Assembly (NCBI GenBank): GCA_030427595.1
Contig: JAUIBX010000007.1
Coordinates: 1-41,203, forward strand
Direction: 5' to 3'
DNA: 41,203 bases
Source: Bacteriovoracia bacterium
Lineage (GTDB): Bacteria; Bdellovibrionota; Bacteriovoracia; Bacteriovoracales; Bacteriovoracaceae
Positions 16,268-24,050 of this stretch are shown here, piece by piece. The notes below the pieces were generated by a model. That model was not told where the DNA came from. It did no database searches and saw only the letters and a program-made list of their open reading frames with translations. Within the stretch, counting starts at the first letter, position 1; the number at the start of each line of letters is the position of its first letter. Position numbers and translations under genes: made by a program.

Positions 16268-17125
16268 ATGAGCGAAGTTAAAAAGAAAAAAATTCTCGAG
16301 AACCCTTTGGCAAGTGGAGTGGTTGTTCCTATAGCTGTCGTCCTTGTGGGTGCATTGGTCGTTTTTGGTGTAACGAAACTTCTCTCTTCAGAAAGGTCTT
16401 ATAAAGATTTAGTAAGAGAGATGCATACGAAAACTTTGGGAAATCGTTGGGTTGCAGTTTTTGAACTCAGTAAGCTCATCTCTAGATCTCAAATTCCAAA
16501 GGAAGATATTCCTTGGCTCATCACAAACCTAAAGGAAATTTATAGCGAAGCAAAGGATCCCCGTACGCGTCAATTTACTGTTGTAGCTGCTGGCGCCTTG
16601 CGTAATAAGACATCATCCGAGCTCTTGGCCAAAGCCCTTAATGACGAAGATGAAAAAGTTCGTTTTCATGCCATCGTCGCTCTTGGAAATATGCAGAGAG
16701 GCGTCGAGTTTTCGGCATGGCCAGCTGTTGTTGCTTACTTGGATAGTAAAGATGTTGGAGTTGTTCAAGCGGCGGCACTCACTTTGGCCACTCATCGCGT
16801 CCCAGAGGCGCAGTCACGCCTTGTGGATTTTTTGACACATAGCAATCGCATCCTGAGATACACAGTTGCTTCAGGCCTTGCAAACTATAAGGACGAAAAA
16901 GCCGTTCCTACTTTAAAAGAAATTTTGTTTTTAAAACCAGAGGGTGGCAGCGGGTCAAGCTTACAGTCAGCACAAGTCGAAGCCCTTAAGTTAAGTTTAT
17001 TGACTTCACTCGAAAGAAATCAATGGCCGATATTGAACGAAGATTTGTCGATTGTTGCTAAGCAGGACAAAAGTTTGAAAGTGGCTGCACGAGCAGAGGA
17101 AGTCTTAAATTTATTGAAAAACTAA
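16268..17125 (+). CDS. Membrane-anchored HEAT-repeat protein
   Basis: The protein has one N-terminal membrane helix (about residues 17-38, VVVPIAVVLVGALVVFGVTKLL) and then an alpha-alpha repeat region with HEAT/PBS-lyase character: LAKALNDEDEKVRFHAIVALGNM, LDSKDVGVVQAAALTLATH, LTHSNRILRYTVASGLANY. Such repeats are protein-binding scaffolds. I chose the ATG at 16268 (285 residues) because GGTGA lies five bases before it; a GTG at 16250 would add six residues. It sits immediately upstream of the Rieske gene, with 122 bp between, so an assembly or scaffolding role for the respiratory complex is an inference from position only. No catalytic motif is present. Confidence 0.75.
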   Translation: MSEVKKKKILENPLASGVVVPIAVVLVGALVVFGVTKLLSSERSYKDLVREMHTKTLGNRWVAVFELSKLISRSQIPKEDIPWLITNLKEIYSEAKDPRTRQFTVVAAGALRNKTSSELLAKALNDEDEKVRFHAIVALGNMQRGVEFSAWPAVVAYLDSKDVGVVQAAALTLATHRVPEAQSRLVDFLTHSNRILRYTVASGLANYKDEKAVPTLKEILFLKPEGGSGSSLQSAQVEALKLSLLTSLERNQWPILNEDLSIVAKQDKSLKVAARAEEVLNLLKN

Positions 17126-17247
17126 GTTATTGTAACTAATAATTAAATGGCTGATTTTCCTTATAAATTGTGTTACTTACGGAGCATCCGTATTCGGCCA
17201 AAATAATTTTTTCACGACTTTTAAAAAAGTGTGTGGGGTTTTGTCAT

Positions 17248-17748
17248 ATGAGTGAAGCAAGACAAAGTTTAAATCGTAGAGAGTTTTTTAGTTATCTCAC
17301 AGTTGCATGGGTTGCCTTCGGTGCTGCTTGTGGTGGGATGCTAAGTTTAGCCTTTCGATATTCCTATCCAAACGTAAACTTTGAACCAGAAATGGAATTC
17401 ATTGCGGGTACACCTGATATGTATGAAGAGGGTGTTGATGAAAGATACAAAAACGGTATGGGCGTTTGGATGGTTAAGCTTGAAGGTAAACTTTTTGCTT
17501 TATCAAATATCTGTACACACCTTGGATGTATTCCAAACTGGCTTCCTGCCGAATTAAAGTTTAAGTGTCCTTGTCACGGTTCTGGTTATTATATGAGCGG
17601 AATTAACTTTGAAGGACCAGCACCTCGTCCTCTAGAAAGATACGCCATTAACCTCACTCCTGAAGGAAAGATTAAAGTTGATAAAACAAAAGTCTACCGT
17701 TGGGAAAAAGGTCAGTGGGATCACCCGAACTCTTATCTTGAAGTTTAA
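17248..17748 (+). CDS. Rieske iron-sulfur subunit of quinol:cytochrome c oxidoreductase
   Basis: This subunit takes the first electron from quinol at the Qo site. The [2Fe-2S] ligands are all present: Cys89 and His91 in CTHLGC, Cys107 and His110 in CPCHGSGY, with the stabilising disulfide pair Cys94-Cys109. The N-terminus has a twin-arginine signal (SLNRREFFSYL) followed by a hydrophobic helix, as expected for a folded, Tat-exported and membrane-anchored protein. I chose the ATG at 17248 (166 residues), preceded by GGGG nine bases upstream; the longer open frame from 17170 would put an unlikely 26 residues before the twin arginines. Cytochrome b genes follow directly. The short C-terminal part after the cluster resembles b6f/menaquinol-type Rieske proteins. 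Confidence 0.94.
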   Translation: MSEARQSLNRREFFSYLTVAWVAFGAACGGMLSLAFRYSYPNVNFEPEMEFIAGTPDMYEEGVDERYKNGMGVWMVKLEGKLFALSNICTHLGCIPNWLPAELKFKCPCHGSGYYMSGINFEGPAPRPLERYAINLTPEGKIKVDKTKVYRWEKGQWDHPNSYLEV

Positions 17749-17783
17749 TTTTTTAAAGTTGTTTTAATTATAAGGAAAAGAAA

Positions 17784-18566
17784 ATGGCAGCAAAAGGTTT
17801 AGCCGACAAAGTTAGAGAAACACAGGTCTGGAAATCTATTTTCAGACACGGACCACCAGACAACGCTCGTAACCGTGCAGCTGTTGTGGCAGGTAACGTT
17901 TTTCTTCACCTTCACCCCATTAAGCTTAAGAAGTCCGGCGTTCAGTTGGGGTATACATGGTGTATGGGTGGGTTAACGTTTTTTATCTTCCTTGCGCTTA
18001 CAGTTTCGGGCGTACTTTTAATGTTCTATTACCGTCCAACTGCAGAATACGCTTTCAACGATATTATTGCTCTTAGAGAACACGTGCCTCTAGGTATTAT
18101 GAGAGAGATTCACCGTTGGGGTGCACACGCCATGGTTATCACCACTTGGCTTCACATGTTCCGCGTCTTTATGACGGGTTCATATAAACCACCTAGAGAA
18201 TTCAACTGGGGTGTAGGGGTTATTCTCCTTGTTCTTACCCTTCTTCTTTCGTTCACTGGTTACCTTCTTCCTTGGGATCAGCTAGCGATCTGGGCGATTA
18301 CCGTTGGTGCGAACATGGCAAAGGCAACGCCTTTCCTAGGTCACGGTGGTCCTGGTGCTTCATTAGCTCAAATTGGTGACTTTGTTCTTGTGTCTGATAA
18401 AAACGATGTGCGCTTTCAGCTTCTCGCAGGACGTTTTGTTGGTGAGCCAGCGCTTCTTCGTTTTTATATTCTCCACTGTGTCTTTATTCCTCTCGTTGTG
18501 GGAACTCTTATTGCGGTTCACTTCTGGCGAGTTAGAAAAGACGGTGGGATTTCAGCACCTTTATAA
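17784..18566 (+). CDS. Cytochrome b, N-terminal (b6-like) part
   Basis: The four-helix heme-carrying half of cytochrome b. The ligands of the two b hemes are in place: His110 and His124 in one helix (IHRWGAH and LHMFRVF), His231 and His246 in another (LHCVFIPLV and VHFWRVRKDGG), with the 14- and 15-residue spacings of cytochrome b6. The Qo-loop glycine region and the GYLLPWDQ motif also fit. An N-terminal extension of about 50 residues precedes the first membrane helix and may be amphipathic. The start has AAGGAAAAG upstream. Being 260 residues long and followed by a separate subunit IV-like gene 32 bp later, cytochrome b is split here, as in b6f and many menaquinol complexes. Confidence 0.94.
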   Translation: MAAKGLADKVRETQVWKSIFRHGPPDNARNRAAVVAGNVFLHLHPIKLKKSGVQLGYTWCMGGLTFFIFLALTVSGVLLMFYYRPTAEYAFNDIIALREHVPLGIMREIHRWGAHAMVITTWLHMFRVFMTGSYKPPREFNWGVGVILLVLTLLLSFTGYLLPWDQLAIWAITVGANMAKATPFLGHGGPGASLAQIGDFVLVSDKNDVRFQLLAGRFVGEPALLRFYILHCVFIPLVVGTLIAVHFWRVRKDGGISAPL

Positions 18567-18598
18567 GACAAGGATTTTTTTAATAAGGTAAATAAGAG

Positions 18599-19675
18599 AT
18601 GAGAGAATTAATTAACTGGATTGCCGATCCCATTAGGTCATTTCCCATCGTTTGTGTGCTCTTCTACTTAATGATGAAGTACTACCGAGTTGTTGGATCG
18701 AAGAAGTTTCTTTATGTAGCTTTAGCTGTCATTATTCCTACGGCCGTGTGGTTTGCAGCAGATCCAAACTTTTTCACCATTCTAATCCTTCCCGATAATA
18801 TCCCCATTATTATTCTTCTCGTTCTTGTGGGTTACCTCACATGGTTCTCTCTTCACAAGGCTGCTATCAATGACGAAAGAATTGAGCAGGGGTTAGGTCC
18901 GGTTGAAGGGACACCAGAAAACCGTGAGAAAGTTTGGTGTTGGCCAAACCTTGTTTATACAGAACTTTTTGCCATTATCGCCGCAACATCTTTTCTCATT
19001 GTTTGGGCAATTCTCTTTAAGGCTCCTCTAGAAGAACCCGCTAACCCAACATGGGCACCAAACCCAGCAAAAGCACCTTGGTACTTTCTTGGTCTGCAAG
19101 AAATGCTTGTTTACTTTGACCCTTGGATGGCCGGTGTTGTTCTTCCTGGTGTTGTTGTTGTTGGCCTTATCGCTATTCCTTATATTGATACCAACCCAAA
19201 AGGTAATGGTTACTACACCATTGCTGAAAGACCTGTTGCTCAGTGGGGCTTTCAATTTGGATGGTTAGTCCTTTGGATCTACCTCATTATTGTCGGTACT
19301 TTCTTGCGAGGTCCTAACTGGACATTCTATGGTCCTTTTGAATATTGGGATTACCACAAGGTTGTCGCAGAATATAACGTCAACCTTTCTGAATTTATGT
19401 GGATTAAGTGGCTTAATACGGCCATGCCAGAAAATATGTTTGTAAGAGAGATTCTTGGAATCCTCCTCTCTCTAGCTTACATGATCGTTCTCCCCCCTCT
19501 TACTGCTGCTACTAAGTACGGCAAGATGATGATCGAGAAGGTGGGGCAAATGCGTTATTACATTTTTGTTGTATTGCTCCTTTTGATGATGAGCTTACCA
19601 ATCAAGATGGTTTTAAGATGGCTATTTTCATTGAAGTACATCGTCGCTCTGCCAGAGCTAGAGCTTAACTTGTAG
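18599..19675 (+). CDS. Cytochrome b, C-terminal (subunit IV-like) part, extended
   Basis: This gene supplies the second half of cytochrome b. The quinol-site motif appears as APWYFLGLQEML, the variant of PEWY seen in menaquinol-type complexes, preceded by PTWAPNPAK. At 358 residues it is roughly twice the length of plastid subunit IV, with about eight hydrophobic segments: two before the core (residues about 15-60), the core pair near 125-200, and further helices towards the end. No heme ligands or CxxCH occur. It ends 48 bp before the octaheme cytochrome gene. Function is clear by motif and position; the role of the extra helices is not known. Confidence 0.9.
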   Translation: MRELINWIADPIRSFPIVCVLFYLMMKYYRVVGSKKFLYVALAVIIPTAVWFAADPNFFTILILPDNIPIIILLVLVGYLTWFSLHKAAINDERIEQGLGPVEGTPENREKVWCWPNLVYTELFAIIAATSFLIVWAILFKAPLEEPANPTWAPNPAKAPWYFLGLQEMLVYFDPWMAGVVLPGVVVVGLIAIPYIDTNPKGNGYYTIAERPVAQWGFQFGWLVLWIYLIIVGTFLRGPNWTFYGPFEYWDYHKVVAEYNVNLSEFMWIKWLNTAMPENMFVREILGILLSLAYMIVLPPLTAATKYGKMMIEKVGQMRYYIFVVLLLLMMSLPIKMVLRWLFSLKYIVALPELELNL

Positions 19676-19723
19676 GTCGAACTTTTAAGTTAGCTTAGGG
19701 AAGTAAAAGAAGGATTTAAAAAA

Positions 19724-22558
19724 ATGAAGAAATTAGAACCGGGAATGGCATACGATACAAATAAGCTGAATAAGATATTCGCTTTTTTGTCAGTTCTCTT
19801 CCTTATGATCACTGTTTGGGTTTTCTTGGATGATTACATTCGTCCTTGGAAAGCTGTTCAACTTGAGGCCATGCAGATTAAAAAGCAAAAGCTTCAGGCC
19901 AAGCTAGAAGAAGCCGAAAAAGAGATCAATAAAGACAAACTCGAATCTTTGAAAAAGAAAATGGCAGAGGCTGAAAAGGTTGTTGCTGAAAGAAGAAAAG
20001 AGATTCGTAAGGTTGAAAAAGAACAGACTGTTGTTCAAAAGAAGCTAAAAGCTGAAACGATCCTTAATGGTACTCTTAACTCTCAGGTTGCAGCCTATAC
20101 TTTCAAATATGAACAGGCTCAGCTCAAAAACAAGTCCAATAAAGCGGTTATCTTTGCCAAGCTAAAAGAAAATAAAAAGCTCTTTGCAGAATCGAAAGAT
20201 CGCATGAAGGAATACCAATTCCAAAAGAAAGCGCTCTTTAAGAAAAAAGAAAAGCTTCAAAAGGAAGTTCTCTCAATCGAAAGAGAAATCAAGAGCATGA
20301 CAACGACTCGCGACCTTATAGCTAAGGCCGTTGAGAAAACAAAAATGGGACCAATTTTTGCTCTTAGAAACTCACCCCTTATCGACTACCTCGATCCTAC
20401 GTTGAAAATTGAGCAGATCGTCCTTGATAACATTACTGATGATCGATACTTCCAGCATGTTCCTAGAGTTGACCGTTGTATCACTTGTCACACTTTTATT
20501 GATCAGCCTGGTTATGAAGATCAGCCTAACCCTCACAAAACTCACCCTAATCTTGATCTGATGGTTGGAAAAGATTCTCCTCACCCAATGAAGAGTACTG
20601 GGTGTACTACATGTCACGGTGGTGAGGGCCACAGAGTTAATGACTTCACTAGTGTTGCTCACTGGCCACAAAACGAAGAACAAAAGAAAGAATGGATTGA
20701 AAAATATGATTGGCATGAGCCACACAGAATCCCTTCTCCCATGCTTAAGGTTAGCCAAACTGAGGCAAGCTGTGTGAAGTGTCACCAAGGAGTAGAGTTC
20801 ATTCCTGGTGCTACGGTTCTTAATGAAGGTCGTAGAAATATTGAGAAGTATGGCTGTTATGGCTGTCACAAAATCGAGGGTTGGGAACATAAGCGCATGC
20901 CTGGTCCTTCTCTTCAAAAAATTGCCTCAAAGATCGACAAAGAATTCTTTAAGAACTGGGTTTGGGATCCAAAATCATTTAACCCTCATGCCATGATGCC
21001 TAGATTCTTTGGTCAATCAAATAACTCTCAGCCGAAACACATGGTGAAAAACGTTGCTGAAGTTAATGCCATGGCCGAATTCATTTGGGATAAGTCCAAA
21101 GCTTATAAGCCTTTTATGAAATACACTGGCGGCGATGTTGAGCGCGGTAAAGAACTTACAGCTCAAGTTGGCTGTATGGGCTGTCACGGTGTTCAAGGCA
21201 TGGAAGAGATTAGTGATAAGATTGGAGCATACGCAGGTCCTTACCTTTACGGCACGGGATCTAAAGTTGATCCCGATTGGCTTGTTTCTTGGCTTAAGAA
21301 ACCAGATCACTACCAAGAAGATACGATCATGCCTTCTTTCCGTCTGACGGATAGAGAGGTTAACGATATCGCAGCCTACCTGATGACTTTAAGAAATAAG
21401 AAGTTTGAAGGTTACCGTTTTGAAGAAATGGATAAAGAGGCGAGAGATTCTATCTTGATGGGTTACCTCTCTGCTTTTGATACGGAAGAAGGTGCTCGAG
21501 CGAAGCTTGCTAAAATGAGCGACCGTGAAAGAACTCTTGAGCTTGGTTACCGCTCGGTAGGTAAGTACGGCTGTTACTCCTGTCACAATATTGATGGCTT
21601 TGAAGGAAGAGCTCCAATTGGACCAGAGCTTACTCATGAAGGCTCAAAGCCACTTACTCAATTTGGTTTTGGTCTTCAAAAGCAGGTTGAGCACACAAGA
21701 GATGGCTGGATTAAAGCTCACCTCTTAGATCCAAGAAGATGGGATATTGGCATTGATAAGCCTTTTAAAGACTTAACAAGAATGCCTAACTTCTATCTGA
21801 CTGAGCGTGAAGCTGAAACCATGACGGTCGCGATCATTGGCCAAGTTAACGAAAAGATTCCTCTCAAGGGTGTTAAGCGCCTCAACGCAAACGAGAAAAT
21901 TGTTGAAGATGGGATGAAGGTCGTTAACAAGTTCAACTGTATCGGTTGTCACCAGATTGATGGCTACCGCGGTGATATTCTTGCCAAGTACGAGGATGAT
22001 CTTAATGAAGGTCCACCACGTCTTAACGGTGAAGGTCATCGAGTTCAACTGGATTGGTTCCATTACTTCTTAGATAATGTTTACCCCATCCGTCCTTGGT
22101 TAAAAGTGAGAATGCCTTCTTACAATCTAACGGATAAGGAAAGAAATACGATTGTAACTATGTTCCAATACAAGGCTGAACAGAAAGCTCTCGTAGACCG
22201 CTCTAAAGTTGTCGATTGGCAGCCGGGTGAAAAAGAAGCCGCTTGGAAGCTGTGGGAAGAAATGGCTTGTGCCTCATGTCACACTGCTGGTTTCAACAAT
22301 GACGATCCATCTGCGCCTAATCTTTACTTTGCTAGAAGAAGGCTGCGTCCAAGTTGGATTAAGAAGTGGCTCTATGATCCCCAAGCAATCCTACCAGGAA
22401 CACTCATGCCGAACTTCTGGGTAGATGGTGAGTCAACTTCACCAGATATACTTGGCGGAGATCCTGAGAGGCAAATTGATGCCCTGACGAAATTAATGTA
22501 TGATTTTGGTACTGAAAAGTTACCAACAAAGAACACCAATTACTGGAGTAAGCAATGA
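19724..22558 (+). CDS. Octaheme c-type cytochrome with N-terminal anchor and coiled coil
   Basis: The protein (944 residues) replaces the usual small cytochrome c1/f in this complex. An N-terminal uncleaved helix (about 16-34) is followed by a Lys/Glu-rich coiled coil (about 45-200) and then eight CxxCH heme sites, whose first cysteines lie at residues 252, 294, 350, 378, 484, 617, 739 and 849. Several sites sit in repeating cytochrome c modules with distal Met-bearing motifs such as PSFRLTDREVNDIAAYL and MPSYNLTDKERNTIV, indicating tandem class I-type domains after an initial tetraheme-like segment. It should accept electrons from the Rieske protein on the outer side of the inner membrane. 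The last bases overlap the next start (ATGA). Such size and coiled coil are unusual. Confidence 0.88.
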   Translation: MKKLEPGMAYDTNKLNKIFAFLSVLFLMITVWVFLDDYIRPWKAVQLEAMQIKKQKLQAKLEEAEKEINKDKLESLKKKMAEAEKVVAERRKEIRKVEKEQTVVQKKLKAETILNGTLNSQVAAYTFKYEQAQLKNKSNKAVIFAKLKENKKLFAESKDRMKEYQFQKKALFKKKEKLQKEVLSIEREIKSMTTTRDLIAKAVEKTKMGPIFALRNSPLIDYLDPTLKIEQIVLDNITDDRYFQHVPRVDRCITCHTFIDQPGYEDQPNPHKTHPNLDLMVGKDSPHPMKSTGCTTCHGGEGHRVNDFTSVAHWPQNEEQKKEWIEKYDWHEPHRIPSPMLKVSQTEASCVKCHQGVEFIPGATVLNEGRRNIEKYGCYGCHKIEGWEHKRMPGPSLQKIASKIDKEFFKNWVWDPKSFNPHAMMPRFFGQSNNSQPKHMVKNVAEVNAMAEFIWDKSKAYKPFMKYTGGDVERGKELTAQVGCMGCHGVQGMEEISDKIGAYAGPYLYGTGSKVDPDWLVSWLKKPDHYQEDTIMPSFRLTDREVNDIAAYLMTLRNKKFEGYRFEEMDKEARDSILMGYLSAFDTEEGARAKLAKMSDRERTLELGYRSVGKYGCYSCHNIDGFEGRAPIGPELTHEGSKPLTQFGFGLQKQVEHTRDGWIKAHLLDPRRWDIGIDKPFKDLTRMPNFYLTEREAETMTVAIIGQVNEKIPLKGVKRLNANEKIVEDGMKVVNKFNCIGCHQIDGYRGDILAKYEDDLNEGPPRLNGEGHRVQLDWFHYFLDNVYPIRPWLKVRMPSYNLTDKERNTIVTMFQYKAEQKALVDRSKVVDWQPGEKEAAWKLWEEMACASCHTAGFNNDDPSAPNLYFARRRLRPSWIKKWLYDPQAILPGTLMPNFWVDGESTSPDILGGDPERQIDALTKLMYDFGTEKLPTKNTNYWSKQ

Positions 22559-23193
22559 GTTCAAGCGCCGCTAAGGTCGGACATGATGGACCACTAAAGT
22601 ATTCTGACGACCCTCAATTTGGTAAGGCGAGTCCTGGTAAAATTGGCATGTGGCTCTTCCTTGGAACGGACGCCATGTCTTTCTCTGGTCTTCTTCTTGC
22701 TTATGGGATCCTCCGTGCGCAGATGATGGATGATTGGCCAAACCCTGTTGAAGCCTTGGGCGGTGTTGGTCTTTCAGGTTTCATGACTTTTTGGCTTATT
22801 TGTTCATCAGTTTCAATGGTTATGGCGATTGATTCTTGTAAGCTTCGTGACCCAAAGGGGATTCGTCTGTGGCTTGGACTTACTGTTCTTGGTGGCGCAG
22901 GCTTCCTTGGAATGCAGGTGTATGAGTATCTTCACCTCATGCATGATATGGGTATGAGTTTCTCTTCTTATGCCAAAGGAAATAACCTCTTTTCTGCGAC
23001 CTTTTTCAGCATTACTGGGTTTCACGGTCTTCACGTTCTTTCAGGGACTCTCTATTTAGCCTATATGTTTAAGCTTGCTCTAGATGGCCGCTTCGATAAC
23101 GGAGACTACAATCTTCTTGAGATCGCAGGGCTTTTCTGGCACTTTGTTGACCTCGTCTGGATCTTGGTTTTCACTTTTGTTTATCTCCTGTAG
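22555..23193 (+). CDS. Cytochrome c oxidase subunit III-like protein in the bc operon
   Basis: The 212-residue membrane protein belongs to the CoxC/heme-copper oxidase subunit III family: the helix GFHGLHVLSGTLYLAYMF and the C-terminal IAGLFWHFVDLVWILVFTFVYLL are its classical signatures, and GMWLFLGTDAMSFSGLL marks the first helix. It overlaps the octaheme cytochrome gene by four bases and ends the operon at a strong terminator. No subunit I or II is beside it; those are 12 kb away next to a second coxC (37414). It may be a structural part of a bc-oxidase supercomplex, or pair with the distant oxidase. Confidence 0.87.
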   Translation: MSSSAAKVGHDGPLKYSDDPQFGKASPGKIGMWLFLGTDAMSFSGLLLAYGILRAQMMDDWPNPVEALGGVGLSGFMTFWLICSSVSMVMAIDSCKLRDPKGIRLWLGLTVLGGAGFLGMQVYEYLHLMHDMGMSFSSYAKGNNLFSATFFSITGFHGLHVLSGTLYLAYMFKLALDGRFDNGDYNLLEIAGLFWHFVDLVWILVFTFVYLL

Positions 23194-23225
23194 ATCCAAA
23201 TAAAAATCATTATTTACGATCATAT

Positions 23226-23254
23226 AAAGGCCGCTTATGCGGCCTTTGTTTATT
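23226..23254 (+). terminator. Intrinsic terminator of the bc-complex operon
   Basis: AAAGGCCGC (23226-23234) and GCGGCCTTT (23239-23247) form a perfect nine-pair GC-rich stem with loop TTAT, followed by GTTTATT. This is the clearest Rho-independent terminator in the window and closes the transcript starting upstream of the Rieske gene. Confidence 0.9.
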
Positions 23255-23287
23255 GCGCTTAGTCTAATGGTTTGCTAATAATAGGAC

Positions 23288-23515
23288 ATGGGTCATTTGA
23301 AATTTATCGTTACTTTCGTTTATTTATTTTTCCTAGAAGCAGCCTTGGCATGCCCGAGTTGTATGGGCTCAATGGATGATCCAAAAAGTGGCAATCTTGT
23401 TTATATTTTGGGTGGCTTTATAGTTCTCACTTACATTCCCTTTTACTTGATTTATAAAACCATCATTAAAAACAGAAATTTTAATGAGCAAGTTGAAGAT
23501 GGAAGCCAAGAGTAG
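23288..23515 (+). CDS. Small membrane protein with CPSC motif
   Basis: A 75-residue protein: signal-like hydrophobic N-terminus (about 5-21, ending ALA), then CPSCMGSMDDPKSG, one membrane helix (about 36-57) and a short charged tail. The Cys pair just after the predicted cleavage site could bind a metal or form a disulfide. Similar tiny proteins near oxidase genes exist, but I do not recognise a named family. The start is uncertain: AGGA lies only one base before the ATG at 23288, so a TTG at 23297 with better spacing is an alternative. The next gene (DUF420) begins 32 bases before its end, so the two are translated from overlapping frames. Confidence 0.65.
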   Translation: MGHLKFIVTFVYLFFLEAALACPSCMGSMDDPKSGNLVYILGGFIVLTYIPFYLIYKTIIKNRNFNEQVEDGSQE

Positions 23516-24050
23516 CCCAACCAAAAACTCCTTCAAGTCATTATGGTTTTCCATTTCTGGGATAAGCCTAGTCATTTTTGCATTTCTTGTGTGGTGGATC
23601 TACGGCAAAGAAACAGCTGACAGCACTGGTATGGCATGGGTATCAGCTCTTCCTTATCTCAATAGCGGTCTTAATACTTTAACAGCAATACTTCTGTGCT
23701 TTGGTGTGGCCGCCATCAAGAAAGGAAAAAAAGAACTTCACCGCAATATTATGATTACCGCAGGTGTTGTCAGTGCACTCTTTTTGGTTTCTTACCTTAC
23801 TTATCACCACTTTCAAGGGGACACTAAGTTTACGGGAACGGGGTTTATCCGCACGATTTACTTTACCATCCTTATATCTCACGTGATTCTAAGTATGGTT
23901 CAGGTCCCACTTATTCTTGGAACTTTTTACTTGGCCTTCACAAAGAAATGGGCCACCCATAAGAAGGTGGCCAAAATTACTTTCCCGATCTGGCTCTATG
24001 TTTCAGTCACGGGAGTTCTTGTTTTTATATTTCTGAAGTATCTTCAGTGA
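23484..24050 (+). CDS. DUF420 family membrane protein (oxidase assembly-like)
   Basis: DUF420 proteins (YozB/CtaM type) are four- to five-helix membrane proteins linked with maturation of heme-copper oxidases. Landmarks here are LPYLNSGLNTLTAILLCFGVAAIKKGKKELHRNIM (the NxLN...HR pattern), SYLTYHHFQGDTKFTG with the paired His, ILISHVILSMVQVPLIL and KKWATHKKVAKITFPIWLYVSVTGV, all typical. Length 188 is normal. Conserved His residues are thought to serve a metal or heme. It overlaps the CPSC-motif gene by 32 bases and converges on the SDR gene, whose 3' end it overlaps by seven bases. Family assignment is firm; function follows from known neighbours, including the oxidase genes in this window. 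Confidence 0.87.
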   Translation: MSKLKMEAKSSPTKNSFKSLWFSISGISLVIFAFLVWWIYGKETADSTGMAWVSALPYLNSGLNTLTAILLCFGVAAIKKGKKELHRNIMITAGVVSALFLVSYLTYHHFQGDTKFTGTGFIRTIYFTILISHVILSMVQVPLILGTFYLAFTKKWATHKKVAKITFPIWLYVSVTGVLVFIFLKYLQ

